This document shows, piece by piece, positions 1 to 7,509 of a stretch of 64,000 nt of DNA. Every line of letters starts with the position of its first letter. Positions within the stretch are counted from its first letter, which is position 1. Made by a program: the position numbers and the translations under genes. The DNA is from Fictibacillus nanhaiensis (GTDB taxonomy: Bacteria; Bacillota; Bacilli; Bacillales; Fictibacillaceae): assembly GCA_017052515.1 (NCBI GenBank), contig JAFHKR010000039.1, positions 1,612,001 to 1,676,000 of the forward strand, given 5' to 3'. Below the pieces are notes generated by a model that worked only from the letters and a program-made list of their open reading frames with translations, had not been told where the DNA came from and made no database searches.

Positions 1-284
1 TCTTATATGTGGTAGCCTATGATTTAAAAATCGGGACACTCCCTCAGTCTAGTCCTGCCAACGCAGAAATACATAAAGAAAAGAAAAAAGAGAAGAATAA
101 ACAAAACTTTAAAACCTATGAAGTAACACCGGGAGATACTTTAATATCAGTTGTAGAGAAACTGAATTCAAATAACAATTATTCTATAGTCTCTATGCTA
201 AAAGACTTTAAATCATTAAACCCTGAGGCGAATCCAGAGAATATACAAATAGGTAAATCCTACAAATTCCCTTTATATCATTAG
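1..284 (+). CDS. yqfZ: LysM-domain protein YqfZ, 5' end cut by window edge
   Basis: The reading frame is open back to the left edge of the window (in frame from base 3), so the start lies outside; the GTG at 9 is only the first in-window candidate. The visible part has a Lys/Glu-rich linker, then a LysM-like segment of about 45 residues beginning KTYEVTPGDTL and ending in the typical IQIGKSYKFP element. LysM domains bind peptidoglycan or chitin-type glycans, usually outside the membrane. B. subtilis yqfZ sits next to ispG in the same way, which supports the name. Function is unknown. The link to YqfZ rests on synteny plus the LysM motif. Confidence 0.75.
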   Translation, partial: LYVVAYDLKIGTLPQSSPANAEIHKEKKKEKNKQNFKTYEVTPGDTLISVVEKLNSNNNYSIVSMLKDFKSLNPEANPENIQIGKSYKFPLYH

Positions 285-302
285 TAAGTGAGGTAACATT
301 AC

Positions 303-332
303 TTGTCAAAACAAAATGTTCCCTGCTAAAAT
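303..332 (+). promoter_or_regulatory. SigA-type promoter for ispG
   Basis: A TTGTCA box at 303-308 and a TAAAAT box at 327-332 are separated by 18 bp, about 55 bp upstream of the ispG start. Called from sequence only. Confidence 0.45.
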
Positions 333-388
333 GAACTGATGATAGGACAGAATAATACTGTCAATTTGAAAAAAGGAGCGATTCACCA

Positions 389-1501
389 ATGAGTGAAATC
401 ACCCACCGTTCTAAAACAAGACCTGTAAAAGTAGGAAACTTAACAATAGGTGGAACGAATCAGGTTATTGTACAAAGTATGACAACAACAAAGACACACG
501 ATGTTGAGGCTACAGTAGCTGAAATCTTACGATTGGAAGAAGCGGGATGCCAAATCGTACGTGTTGCTTGTCCTGATATGCGTGCTGCAGAAGCGATCGC
601 AGACATAAAGAAAAGAATTAATATTCCACTAGTTGTAGACATTCACTTTGATTATAAGCTTGCGTTAAAAGCAATCGAAGGTGGAGCAGACAAGATTAGA
701 ATCAATCCTGGTAACATCGGTCGTCGTGAAAAGGTTGAAGCTGTGGTAAAAGCTGCAAAAGAAAAAGGGATTCCGATTCGAATCGGTGTTAACGCAGGTT
801 CTCTTGAGAAGAAATATCTTGAGAAGTACGGTTACCCTACAGCAGATGGTATGGTCGAGAGTGCTCTTCACCATATAAAAATTTTAGAAGATCTTGATTT
901 TCATGATATTATCGTTTCTATGAAAGCATCTGATGTCAACCTTGCGATCGAAGCTTATGAAAAAGCTGCAAAAGCTTTTGATTATCCATTACACCTTGGG
1001 ATCACAGAATCAGGTACACTTTTTGCAGGTACCGTTAAAAGTGCTGCTGGATTAGGTGCTATCCTTCATAAAGGGATCGGTAACACCGTTCGTATCTCAC
1101 TGAGTGCAGACCCTGTTGAAGAAGTTAAGGTTGCACGTGAACTATTGAAATCATTCGGACTTCTTTCCGATGCTGCGACACTGATTTCTTGTCCGACTTG
1201 TGGGCGTATTGAGATCGATCTCATTTCAATCGCAAATGAAGTGGAAGAATATATTTCAAACGTACGTGCTCCAATCAAAGTTGCTGTACTTGGTTGTGCT
1301 GTTAATGGACCTGGAGAAGCACGTGAGGCGGATATCGGGATAGCTGGTGCCCGTGGTGAAGGATTGTTATTCCGTCACGGAGAAATCGTAAGGAAGATTC
1401 CAGAAGATCAACTATTAGATGAACTTAAAAAAGAAGTAGACATTTTAGCAAAAGCACATGAAGAAAAATTAAAAGCTGAAGCTGCGGCTCAGCAGGTATA
1501 A
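389..1501 (+). CDS. ispG: 4-hydroxy-3-methylbut-2-enyl diphosphate synthase (flavodoxin) IspG
   Basis: IspG (GcpE) reductively opens the cyclic diphosphate MEcPP to HMBPP, the penultimate step of the MEP isoprenoid pathway, in the cytosol. The 370-residue protein has the short bacterial architecture: an N-terminal TIM barrel (from about residue 10, with the [13 protein letters not shown] start) and a C-terminal iron-sulfur domain. The three cluster cysteines are visible as C268 and C271 (CPTCGR) and C303 ([12 protein letters not shown]), followed by E310. The start has an AAAAGGAG-type ribosome site 11 bp upstream. It stands alone between its promoter and a strong terminator. IspH, the last enzyme of the same pathway, is encoded at 13345-14289. 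Confidence 0.97.
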   Translation: MSEITHRSKTRPVKVGNLTIGGTNQVIVQSMTTTKTHDVEATVAEILRLEEAGCQIVRVACPDMRAAEAIADIKKRINIPLVVDIHFDYKLALKAIEGGADKIRINPGNIGRREKVEAVVKAAKEKGIPIRIGVNAGSLEKKYLEKYGYPTADGMVESALHHIKILEDLDFHDIIVSMKASDVNLAIEAYEKAAKAFDYPLHLGITESGTLFAGTVKSAAGLGAILHKGIGNTVRISLSADPVEEVKVARELLKSFGLLSDAATLISCPTCGRIEIDLISIANEVEEYISNVRAPIKVAVLGCAVNGPGEAREADIGIAGARGEGLLFRHGEIVRKIPEDQLLDELKKEVDILAKAHEEKLKAEAAAQQV

Positions 1502-1506
1502 ATTTG

Positions 1507-1534
1507 AAAAGCTCCCATCTTCGGGAGCTTTTTC
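1507..1534 (+). terminator. Intrinsic terminator of ispG
   Basis: A 9-bp stem (AAAGCTCCC/GGGAGCTTT, 1508-1516 with 1523-1531) is followed by a T-tract, just after the ispG stop. Confidence 0.9.
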
Positions 1535-1539
1535 TAGTT

Positions 1540-1921
1540 GCGCCATTAAGAGTCTCCATCTGACCGCGTCAAGGTTTCCTCTTTGCTCCTTCGTCTTCAA
1601 GTTTATGCTAACGAAGTGAACTTCCTCGTCGTATGCCTAGCAAGAAGCTTCTCATGTGGCAGATAGACAACTTAATGCTACAATCAACTTGCTATAGAAA
1701 GTAATAAGAAAACGTCTTAAAAGTAACTATCGTTTGTATTTATCTCTTTCCCTGTTGATTGAAGTGTAAGATGAGAGTTCCTTCACTAGGACAGGTGGAC
1801 AGATGAGACACTTAGTAGTGAAACGTCCAAATGTGGCTCACCCCCTGCCCCGCGGAAATCGAGCAGCTGAAACGGAAATCAATTGCTTCCACCAGCTACA
1901 AAGCCTTCGAAAACTGCCTTT
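1540..1921. repeat. Degenerate copies of a ~150-bp intergenic palindromic repeat
   Basis: This gene-free stretch (1535-1941) contains a diverged copy of the repeat also found at 17075, 29142 and 43974. It runs from about 1745: a GTTGATTG-AGTG start, a GACAGGTGGACAG-TGAGAC arm, then GGCTCACC with CCCTGCCCCGCGGAAA and CGAGCAGCTGAAACGG-AAATCAA. A shorter fragment in the opposite orientation (1540-1569, CGCCATTAAG-GTCTC type) precedes it. No coding potential is seen between or inside them. Confidence 0.7.
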
Positions 1922-1941
1922 TTAAAAACAGCCTAATTCCA

Positions 1942-1968
1942 TAAAAAAGAAGAAGCGGTAAGCTTCTC
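1942..1968 (-). terminator. Terminator of yqfX
   Basis: Minus-strand hairpin AGAAGC/GCTTCT (1951-1956 with 1962-1967) followed by a TCTTTTTT run, directly after the yqfX stop. Confidence 0.65.
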
Positions 1969-1985
1969 CTTTGCTCCTTTTTCCT

Positions 1986-2369
1986 TTAAAAGAATGGTGC
2001 AAAAAACAACGAAATGATAATGGATACGACACCTATGCCGATCGCCCAATTACCAAGCGAATGTGCACCTTGTCTTCTGGCAATGAATCCGACAATAATA
2101 CCTGCTGCCCCAAACAACACAGGAAGGATGAACAAAGATAGTACAGACAAGATGATCGCGATGATCCCTGTCGCTTTACCTCCTGCTCTTTCCCGTGAAT
2201 CTTCATGTTCGTGTTTGTGATGATCGTCATGATTTGAATAACGAGGTCTCTCGTTCTCAGGTAACGTCATCTCACTTCTTACAGGAACTGGTACAGCTTC
2301 TGCAGCCATCTCTTCACGAAATACCGCTTCGTTATTATTAATTGTACGGTCATCTCTCTCGTATGCCAT
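1986..2369 (-). CDS. yqfX: YqfX-like small membrane protein with a His-rich segment
   Basis: A 127-residue protein of unknown function. Residues 1-60 are polar and predicted cytosolic, including a dense HDDHHKHEHE stretch at about residues 47-56. Residues 65-127 form two hydrophobic segments separated by a short GFIARRQG loop, a pattern common in DUF4190-like proteins. In B. subtilis yqfX is likewise near ispG and zur. The His-rich segment, beside a zinc-uptake operon, makes metal binding possible, but this is only inference. A GGGGG-type ribosome site precedes the ATG. The gene has its own terminator and is probably monocistronic. Confidence 0.75.
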   Translation of the reverse strand: MAYERDDRTINNNEAVFREEMAAEAVPVPVRSEMTLPENERPRYSNHDDHHKHEHEDSRERAGGKATGIIAIILSVLSLFILPVLFGAAGIIVGFIARRQGAHSLGNWAIGIGVVSIIISLFFAPFF

Positions 2370-2453
2370 GATGATTCCCCCTCTTATCGTGTTAAGGAGC
2401 GTTCTTATTATGGCATTAAAGTGACTTTTTCATAGATGTTAGTTTATGGGCAT

Positions 2454-2484
2454 TGAAAAAGAGGCCTGTAATTGGCCTCTTTGC
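2454..2484 (-). terminator. Terminator of the DUF1540 gene
   Basis: Minus-strand stem AGAGGCC/GGCCTCT (about 2460-2480) with a TTTTT tail, abutting the stop codon of the gene at 2485-2697. Confidence 0.85.
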
Positions 2485-2697
2485 TTAATGTTTAGCTCTA
2501 AACGTATGACAACATGTTTCAGCTGTATCGTGGGCAGCATCTTTATGAGCCGCATCACCATGGAGGCTCCCATCTGCACTCATGTCAACAGACATATTTG
2601 CATGCTTGTCGATCTCTACAAGAATGGCATCAGCTACACAGTTGTTGCCTTCCCCCCAGTACGTACAATTCGATACATTACATTTAACTTCAGGCAT
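2485..2697 (-). CDS. DUF1540 domain-containing protein
   Basis: A 70-residue cysteine-rich protein. From the chosen start it reads MPEVKCNVSNCTYWGEGNNC, the typical DUF1540 opening, with further cysteines near the C terminus (ETCCHTF). Such spaced cysteines suggest metal binding; the family function is not established. The start is the ATG at 2697, because AAAGGAGG lies 8 bases upstream; a longer frame extends to 2745 but would run through a terminator hairpin. The ribosome site lies in the 3' arm of that hairpin and T7 separates it from the ATG. It lies directly downstream of zur. Confidence 0.8.
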   Translation of the reverse strand: MPEVKCNVSNCTYWGEGNNCVADAILVEIDKHANMSVDMSADGSLHGDAAHKDAAHDTAETCCHTFRAKH

Positions 2698-2739
2698 AAA
2701 AAAACCTCCTTTCACTTTAGCTTGGCTAAATGAAAGGAG
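2698..2739 (-). terminator. Terminator of the znuC-znuB-zur operon, overlapping the DUF1540 ribosome site
   Basis: Stem of 9 + 6 bp (CTCCTTTCA/TGAAAGGAG plus TTTAGC/GCTAAA, one bulged base, 2706-2739) followed on the minus strand by seven T (2698-2704). The AAAGGAGG of the next gene is inside the 3' arm. Confidence 0.85.
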
Positions 2740-2766
2740 ATACATACTCCATTCGTTGTAAAAAGT

Positions 2767-3192
2767 TTATTTTTTACAGGCTTCACAATATCCATAGATC
2801 TCAAATTTATGCCCTGTTACATTAAAACCGTTCAGTTCATTATCTAACACTTCCATCGGGCACGTATGAATGGACTTCGTACTTCCACAAGTCAGGCAGA
2901 TCAGGTGATGATGATGTTCATTATGTGAACACGTGAACCGAAACTTTTTCTCGCCTTCCCATTCTGTTTCTTCAAGTAATTCTAGATCAACAAAAGTGGT
3001 TAAATTTCGATAGATCGTATCAAAACTAAGTCCAGGATACTTATCTTTGAGTGATTCTTGAACTTCTCTAGCCGTAAGATATCTCTTTTCACGAGCAAAT
3101 AAGGAAAGAAGATCTTTTCTTTTTTCCGTATACTTATAGCCCTTTTCTTTAAGAAGGTCCATTGCCTGTTCGATCGTCATCGCAAATTTCAC
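2767..3192 (-). CDS. zur: Zinc uptake regulator Zur (Fur family)
   Basis: Fur-family repressor that, with Zn bound, blocks zinc-uptake genes. The 141-residue protein has an N-terminal winged helix (YKYTEKRKDLLSLF through FDTIYRNLTTF), a HHHH-containing metal site (SHNEHHHHLICLTCG) and two CxxC pairs (CLTC, CEAC) for structural zinc. Assignment to Zur rather than Fur or PerR rests on its place as the last gene of a zinc ABC operon and on the Zur-like box upstream of that operon. The GTG start at 3192 overlaps the znuB stop and has AAAGGTGGG upstream; an ATG at 3180 is the alternative. Confidence 0.9.
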   Translation of the reverse strand: MKFAMTIEQAMDLLKEKGYKYTEKRKDLLSLFAREKRYLTAREVQESLKDKYPGLSFDTIYRNLTTFVDLELLEETEWEGEKKFRFTCSHNEHHHHLICLTCGSTKSIHTCPMEVLDNELNGFNVTGHKFEIYGYCEACKK

Positions 3193-4037
3193 AAGTGACC
3201 CACCTTTCTGGAACCTGTAAATTTTTTATAAAAAATACTTAAGAATAATATAACAACCAAGCATAAAACAATCGTACCGCCTGATGCAAGATCAAGGTAA
3301 TAAGATAAAAACATACCTGCAATGACTGAGATTTCCCCAAAAAGAACAGAGAGCCAAATTGCCTGTTTAAATCCTTTAGCGATTCGGATACTAGCCGCAA
3401 CAGGCAACGTCATCAGCGCTGATACTAAGAGAATGCCAACAATTTTCATCGAAGCAGCAATGACTAGAGCCGTTATCGCCATAAAAGCAACCAAGATCCA
3501 GTTACTTCGAATACCAGATAACTTTCCTTGCTCCTCATCGAAAGATAAGACAAATAATTCTTTGTACATAAAAAATACAAATAAAAGAACAACAATAAGA
3601 ATGGCAAAAACAGTCCAAACATCCGAACGCTTAACCGCAATGATACTTCCGAATAAATAGTTGAACAGATCTGTGTTGAAACCGTCTGCCATTGAGATAA
3701 AGATAACACTAAGTCCTATTCCAGCCGACATAATAATGGGTATAGCAAGCTCCTCATAGTGTTTGTACACTTTTCTTAGCTGTTCAATAAAAATAGCTCC
3801 GCCAACGGAGAAAGCCATCCCCATGTAGATGGGATTCGCGGCAGCAAAGAAGGAAGACCATTTTCCCAAAAGCAGATTAGCAGCAATACCTGCTAATGTG
3901 ATATGAGACAATGCATCTGCAATTAACGCTTGCCTTCTTACCACAATAAAAACCCCTAATACAGGAGCAAGCAAACCAACCATAATTCCTGTCAAGAAGG
4001 CATTTTGTAAGAATTCATATTTTAAAAACGGTAACAT
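3189..4037 (-). CDS. znuB: Zinc ABC transporter permease ZnuB
   Basis: A 282-residue ABC-3 family permease with about eight to nine hydrophobic segments. It forms the membrane channel for zinc with the ATPase encoded just upstream. The family motif DALSHITLAGIA is visible at about residues 41-52. The operon order is znuC-znuB-zur, with a 12-bp gap to znuC and a 4-bp overlap with zur. No substrate-binding protein gene is in the operon, so the binding component must be encoded elsewhere or shared. Zinc specificity is inferred from zur and the operator. Confidence 0.9.
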   Translation of the reverse strand: MLPFLKYEFLQNAFLTGIMVGLLAPVLGVFIVVRRQALIADALSHITLAGIAANLLLGKWSSFFAAANPIYMGMAFSVGGAIFIEQLRKVYKHYEELAIPIIMSAGIGLSVIFISMADGFNTDLFNYLFGSIIAVKRSDVWTVFAILIVVLLFVFFMYKELFVLSFDEEQGKLSGIRSNWILVAFMAITALVIAASMKIVGILLVSALMTLPVAASIRIAKGFKQAIWLSVLFGEISVIAGMFLSYYLDLASGGTIVLCLVVILFLSIFYKKFTGSRKVGHL

Positions 4038-4049
4038 GTGTTCCTCCCC

Positions 4050-4826
4050 TTACTCGTGACCATGATCATGGTGAAGAACATGAACATGATGACCATAAAA
4101 AGCAGATATATTTTCAGACGAACTTTCTTCAAACTCCTTCGTGTTTCCATGAAAATGTATCTGTTTGTTCAAACAAGCAACATCGGTTACATAATTCGTC
4201 ATCACACCGACATCATGAGTCACTAAAACAAGTGTCATATGATTCTCACGGTGCAGTTCTTTGAGCATCTTATAAAAAGACTCTGATGACTCTGTGTCAA
4301 CCCCCACTGTAGGTTCATCTAATATTAATAGTTCGGGATCACTGACAAGAGCTCGAGCTATAAAAATTCTTTGTTGCTGCCCCCCAGATAACTCCCCAAT
4401 GTTCTGGTGTGCATATTGGTCCATTCCTACTGATTTTAATGCATCCCAAACTTTCTTCTTATCTGATGTTTTTAAGAATCTAAACAATCCTACTTTACCA
4501 AAAAGACCCATCGATACAACTTCGAAGGCTGTTGCAGGAAAGGCGGTGTTAAAGCTATTTGCTTTTTGTGAAACATACCCTACCTTGTCCCAGTCATTAA
4601 ATTTATTTACTTTTTCCCCAAAAAGATACACGTTTCCTTCTTGAGGCTTTTGAAGGCCTAATATACATTTAATCAGTGTAGATTTACCTGAACCGTTCGG
4701 ACCAACTAGTCCAAGAAAAGATCCTTTCTTAATCTCCATCGTTACATGTTGGAGAACATTTTTATCGCCATAATGAAACGATAAGTCATCTACACGAATG
4801 GCTATCGACCCTATATTGTTATTCAT
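4050..4826 (-). CDS. znuC: Zinc ABC transporter ATP-binding protein ZnuC
   Basis: ABC ATPase that powers zinc import. Visible motifs are Walker A (GPNGSGKSTLIK), the signature LSGGQQQR, Walker B (LLILDEPTVGVD) and the H-loop (LVLVTHDVG). The C terminus is histidine-rich (HHVHVLHHDHGHE), common in zinc transporters. The ATG at 4826 is chosen because GGAGG sits 7 bases upstream and the family start aligns there; the frame extends to 4895 but that part overlaps the -10 and operator. First gene of the znuC-znuB-zur operon, preceded by a Zur-like box. Confidence 0.92.
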   Translation of the reverse strand: MNNNIGSIAIRVDDLSFHYGDKNVLQHVTMEIKKGSFLGLVGPNGSGKSTLIKCILGLQKPQEGNVYLFGEKVNKFNDWDKVGYVSQKANSFNTAFPATAFEVVSMGLFGKVGLFRFLKTSDKKKVWDALKSVGMDQYAHQNIGELSGGQQQRIFIARALVSDPELLILDEPTVGVDTESSESFYKMLKELHRENHMTLVLVTHDVGVMTNYVTDVACLNKQIHFHGNTKEFEESSSENISAFYGHHVHVLHHDHGHE

Positions 4827-4851
4827 GATTAACCTCCGTGAGAAATTCAAA

Positions 4852-4874
4852 ATAAGTAGTAATGAGTACGATTT
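4852..4874 (-). promoter_or_regulatory. Zur-like operator of the zinc operon
   Basis: The plus strand reads TAGTAATGAGTACGATTT at 4857-4874, a near match to the Bacillus Zur box (TCGTAATNATTACGA core). It lies just downstream of the -10 box, where bound repressor would block initiation. Called by comparison with the known consensus. Confidence 0.75.
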
Positions 4875-4886
4875 AAACTGTCTCAT

Positions 4887-4915
4887 AGTATACACGAATT
4901 ATGAACAAAGTAAAA
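4887..4915 (-). promoter_or_regulatory. Promoter of znuC-znuB-zur
   Basis: Minus-strand -10 TATACT (4887-4892), with a TTTTAC/TTTACT -35 at 4909-4915 and 16-17 bp between them. It sits directly upstream of the Zur-like box. Confidence 0.55.
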
Positions 4916-4937
4916 CAACATGCTCTATGAGCATGTT
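4905..4937 (-). terminator. Probable terminator of the HAD phosphatase gene
   Basis: Perfect 8-bp stem ACATGCTC/GAGCATGT with a 3-base loop (4918-4936), then TGTTTTACTTT on the minus strand. It overlaps the -35 region of the zinc operon. Confidence 0.6.
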
Positions 4938-4946
4938 TCAATTAAT

Positions 4947-5600
4947 TTAAGTCATTCCTTTTACAAGACTCTTTACATGATATTGCAGGTCTTTTGGGCT
5001 GATGATCTTATCTGCTTCTCTCAAATATTCTTTGTCCAGAGTCGTTTCAACAGCTAAGCAAAAAGCTCCTGCTCGTTTAGCAGATTGTATACCAAGTGGA
5101 GCGTTTTCAACAACTAGCCACTCTGATGGCTGAAACGGATGTCCATCCATTGCTATTAGGTAAGGTTCAGGCGATGGCTTCCCTTCTTTGACATCATCTC
5201 CAGTAACAATTATATCAAAGGTAACAGGCAGTTTACTTAAAACTTCAGAAACAAATTCTCTTCTACTTCCTGTAACGACTGCAATAGGAATGTCCTCTTC
5301 ACTCAAGGCCTTTAGTGTAGATACCGTTTCTTCTATAAAATCATATTGGGCGTGTTTCTTAAAATAATTTCTTTTTTGTACATATATACTTTCAATCAGC
5401 TCTTCGTTAACAACGACATTAGAATGGTTAAAAACATCTTTAATCGTTTTTTTACCAGGCATCCCTTCTCTTAAGTAGAAGATGAGCTCTTCATGGTCAT
5501 ATCCTTTTTCACCAAATGCATGACGCCAAGCCTCAACATGGTGACGCATCGTATCAACAATCACACCATCCATATCAAAACAAACTGCTTTAATACTCAT
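4947..5600 (-). CDS. HAD-superfamily phosphatase, beta-phosphoglucomutase-like
   Basis: A 217-residue HAD hydrolase. Motif I is DMDGVIVDT (nucleophile and acid Asp near residues 9 and 11), motif II is AVVTGSRR, motif III is the Lys of KPSPEPYL, and motif IV is ENAPLGIQSAKRAG. The helical cap between motifs I and II is of the beta-phosphoglucomutase/phosphoglycolate phosphatase type. The substrate cannot be told from sequence; a sugar phosphate or phosphoglycolate is likely. AAAGGTGG precedes the ATG. It stands between two metal-transport operons and has no evident functional tie to them. Confidence 0.85.
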   Translation of the reverse strand: MSIKAVCFDMDGVIVDTMRHHVEAWRHAFGEKGYDHEELIFYLREGMPGKKTIKDVFNHSNVVVNEELIESIYVQKRNYFKKHAQYDFIEETVSTLKALSEEDIPIAVVTGSRREFVSEVLSKLPVTFDIIVTGDDVKEGKPSPEPYLIAMDGHPFQPSEWLVVENAPLGIQSAKRAGAFCLAVETTLDKEYLREADKIISPKDLQYHVKSLVKGMT

Positions 5601-5663
5601 ACCTTTTCCACCTTTACCGCAAACTTCACTCTATGTATTATAATGCATGCACGATTAAAAACA

Positions 5664-5697
5664 AAAAGAAGCTGCGACGTTTATCAGCTTCTTTTTT
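5664..5697 (-). terminator. Terminator of the manganese ABC operon
   Basis: AAAAGAAGCTG/CAGCTTCTTTT inverted repeat with a 10-base loop; T-runs flank both sides, so it can act in either direction. It follows the stop codon of the binding-protein gene. Confidence 0.85.
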
Positions 5698-5702
5698 TCC
5701 TC

Positions 5703-6623
5703 TTATTTTAATCCCTCTATAATGGTTTCTGTGTTCCATTCCATCATTTTCTTGTATGTGTCTCCATCCTTACCAGGCTTTCCTAAAGAATCCGTAAAGA
5801 CCTTTCCTTTTATCGGAACACCTGTCTCTTTTGACACTGTTTCCATACTTCTTGGATCAACACTCGTTTCTACAAAAAGACCAGGAACATTTGTCTTCTT
5901 AATATAATCAACTAAGTTTTTGACTTGTTGAGGAGAACCTTGATTTTCAGAATTAATCTCCCACACATATGCTGTATCTATGTTATAGGCTTCTCCAAAA
6001 TATTTAAATGCTCCTTCACTCGTAATTAAAACTCGTTTCTCTTTTGGAATGTTATTCAACTCTGCAATCGTCTTATCATGAAGTGTCTTTAATTCACCCA
6101 TATATTTTTCAGCATTCTTTTTATAGTAGTCTTTGTTTTCAGGATCCTCTTTCATGAGTGCATCACGAATGTTCTCAACATACTTGATTCCATTCTCAAT
6201 ATTCAGCCATGCATGGGGGTCATATTGTTTTTCGAGACCTTTCGATTCGAGGTGGATCGCCTCCACACCTTCACTTACACGGTAAACCGGTGCATCTTTT
6301 CCATCTTTATCAGCCGTCTTCAGCAATTTATTAAACCACGAATTTCCTTCTTCAAGATTTAAGCCATTATAGAAAATGGCATCAGCATCCGTTGTTTTCA
6401 GTACATCTTCAGGAAGTGGATCATACTCATGTGGATTCGACCCGATCGGTGCTAAGCTATGAACTTCGACCTTGTCTCCTCCAACATTCTTAACTAAGTC
6501 ATAGATAATAGAATAAGTAGCTACCACTTGAACCTTTTCTGAATCTTTTTCACCAGCACTGCATCCAGCTGCAGCGGCTAATAATGCCCCTGTTAAAACG
6601 AGCTTTGCTATTCTTTTAAACAT
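5703..6623 (-). CDS. mntA: Manganese-type metal-binding lipoprotein (MntA/TroA family)
   Basis: Extracytoplasmic solute-binding protein of the cluster A-I metal family, 306 residues. The N terminus is a lipoprotein signal peptide with the lipidated cysteine in AAAAGCSAGE (about residue 21). The four metal ligands of the family are visible: His in NPHEYDP, His in DPHAWLN, Glu in SEGAFKYFG and Asp in FTDSLG. A Glu at the third position is the pattern of Mn-binding PsaA/MntA rather than zinc proteins, which carry a His there and usually a His-rich loop, absent here. Last gene of an ATPase-permease-binding protein operon with an MntR-like operator. Confidence 0.9.
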   Translation of the reverse strand: MFKRIAKLVLTGALLAAAAGCSAGEKDSEKVQVVATYSIIYDLVKNVGGDKVEVHSLAPIGSNPHEYDPLPEDVLKTTDADAIFYNGLNLEEGNSWFNKLLKTADKDGKDAPVYRVSEGVEAIHLESKGLEKQYDPHAWLNIENGIKYVENIRDALMKEDPENKDYYKKNAEKYMGELKTLHDKTIAELNNIPKEKRVLITSEGAFKYFGEAYNIDTAYVWEINSENQGSPQQVKNLVDYIKKTNVPGLFVETSVDPRSMETVSKETGVPIKGKVFTDSLGKPGKDGDTYKKMMEWNTETIIEGLK

Positions 6624-6636
6624 ACGTCTATCCTCC

Positions 6637-7509
6637 CTATTTCTCTAAAAGTTCCAGTCTGTTTTTTCTAGATTTGTACGCTTTCCAAACGATTCCTTGT
6701 GATGGGGAAAAGAAGAATGCGAGTGCAAACAGAAATGCTGAAACTAATACGATCGTTGCACCTGATGCCAAGTTATACGTAAAGCTAAAATACAACCCAA
6801 AGACAGATGATATTACTCCGATTGTTGCAGACAAATAGATCATGACCGACAATCGGTTCGTTAGGAGATACGCAGTTGCTGCCGGTGTGATCAGCATCGC
6901 AACTACTAAAACGATTCCTACCGTCTGCAGAGATGCAACCGTGACCATCGTTAATACGGCCATCAAACAATAATGAATCCATTTGTTTGGCAATCCATAG
7001 CTTTGTGCCATGGTTGGATCAAATGTTGAAACGAGAAGTTCTTTATAGAACAAAACAACCAGCCCTATCACTAATACACCAATTCCAAGTGTGATCCACA
7101 TATCACTCATCCGTACCGCAAGAACATTACCAAAGAGAATGTGATACAGATCGGCAGAACTTTTCATCATCGTTATGATCACGATTCCTACAGCAAACAT
7201 ACTCGTAAACATGATACCTATGGCCATATCATGTTTGATCCTGCTGTTCTGACTTACATATCCGATCCCAATCGCAGTAAGGACTCCTGTTATCACAGCT
7301 CCAAAGAAAAAATTAATTCCTAGCATGTAGCTGATCGCAACACCAGGCAACACGGCATGAGAGATCGCATCTCCCATTAAGGCCATTCCTCTTAAGATGA
7401 TGAAACACCCTACGATTCCACAAATGATTCCTACTATTACAGAAGTAAAAAGTGCTTTTTGTAAGAATTCGTATTGAAACAACGCTTGAAAAAATTCAAA
7501 GATACTCAT
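6637..7509 (-). CDS. mntC: Manganese-type ABC transporter permease
   Basis: A 290-residue ABC-3 family permease with about eight to nine membrane segments and the family motif GDAISHAVLPGVAISYMLG near residues 46-64. It partners the ATPase whose stop codon it overlaps by 4 bp, and the lipoprotein 13 bp downstream. B. subtilis mntABCD has two permease genes; this operon has one, so it presumably works as a homodimer. Mn specificity is inferred from the binding protein ligands and the operator; Fe or Zn transport cannot be excluded. Confidence 0.9.
   Translation of the reverse strand: MSIFEFFQALFQYEFLQKALFTSVIVGIICGIVGCFIILRGMALMGDAISHAVLPGVAISYMLGINFFFGAVITGVLTAIGIGYVSQNSRIKHDMAIGIMFTSMFAVGIVIITMMKSSADLYHILFGNVLAVRMSDMWITLGIGVLVIGLVVLFYKELLVSTFDPTMAQSYGLPNKWIHYCLMAVLTMVTVASLQTVGIVLVVAMLITPAATAYLLTNRLSVMIYLSATIGVISSVFGLYFSFTYNLASGATIVLVSAFLFALAFFFSPSQGIVWKAYKSRKNRLELLEK

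Noticed and set aside
1535-1985. Hidden small gene downstream of ispG
   Set aside because: Only repeat fragments and a terminator are visible; no frame has a ribosome site and credible composition.
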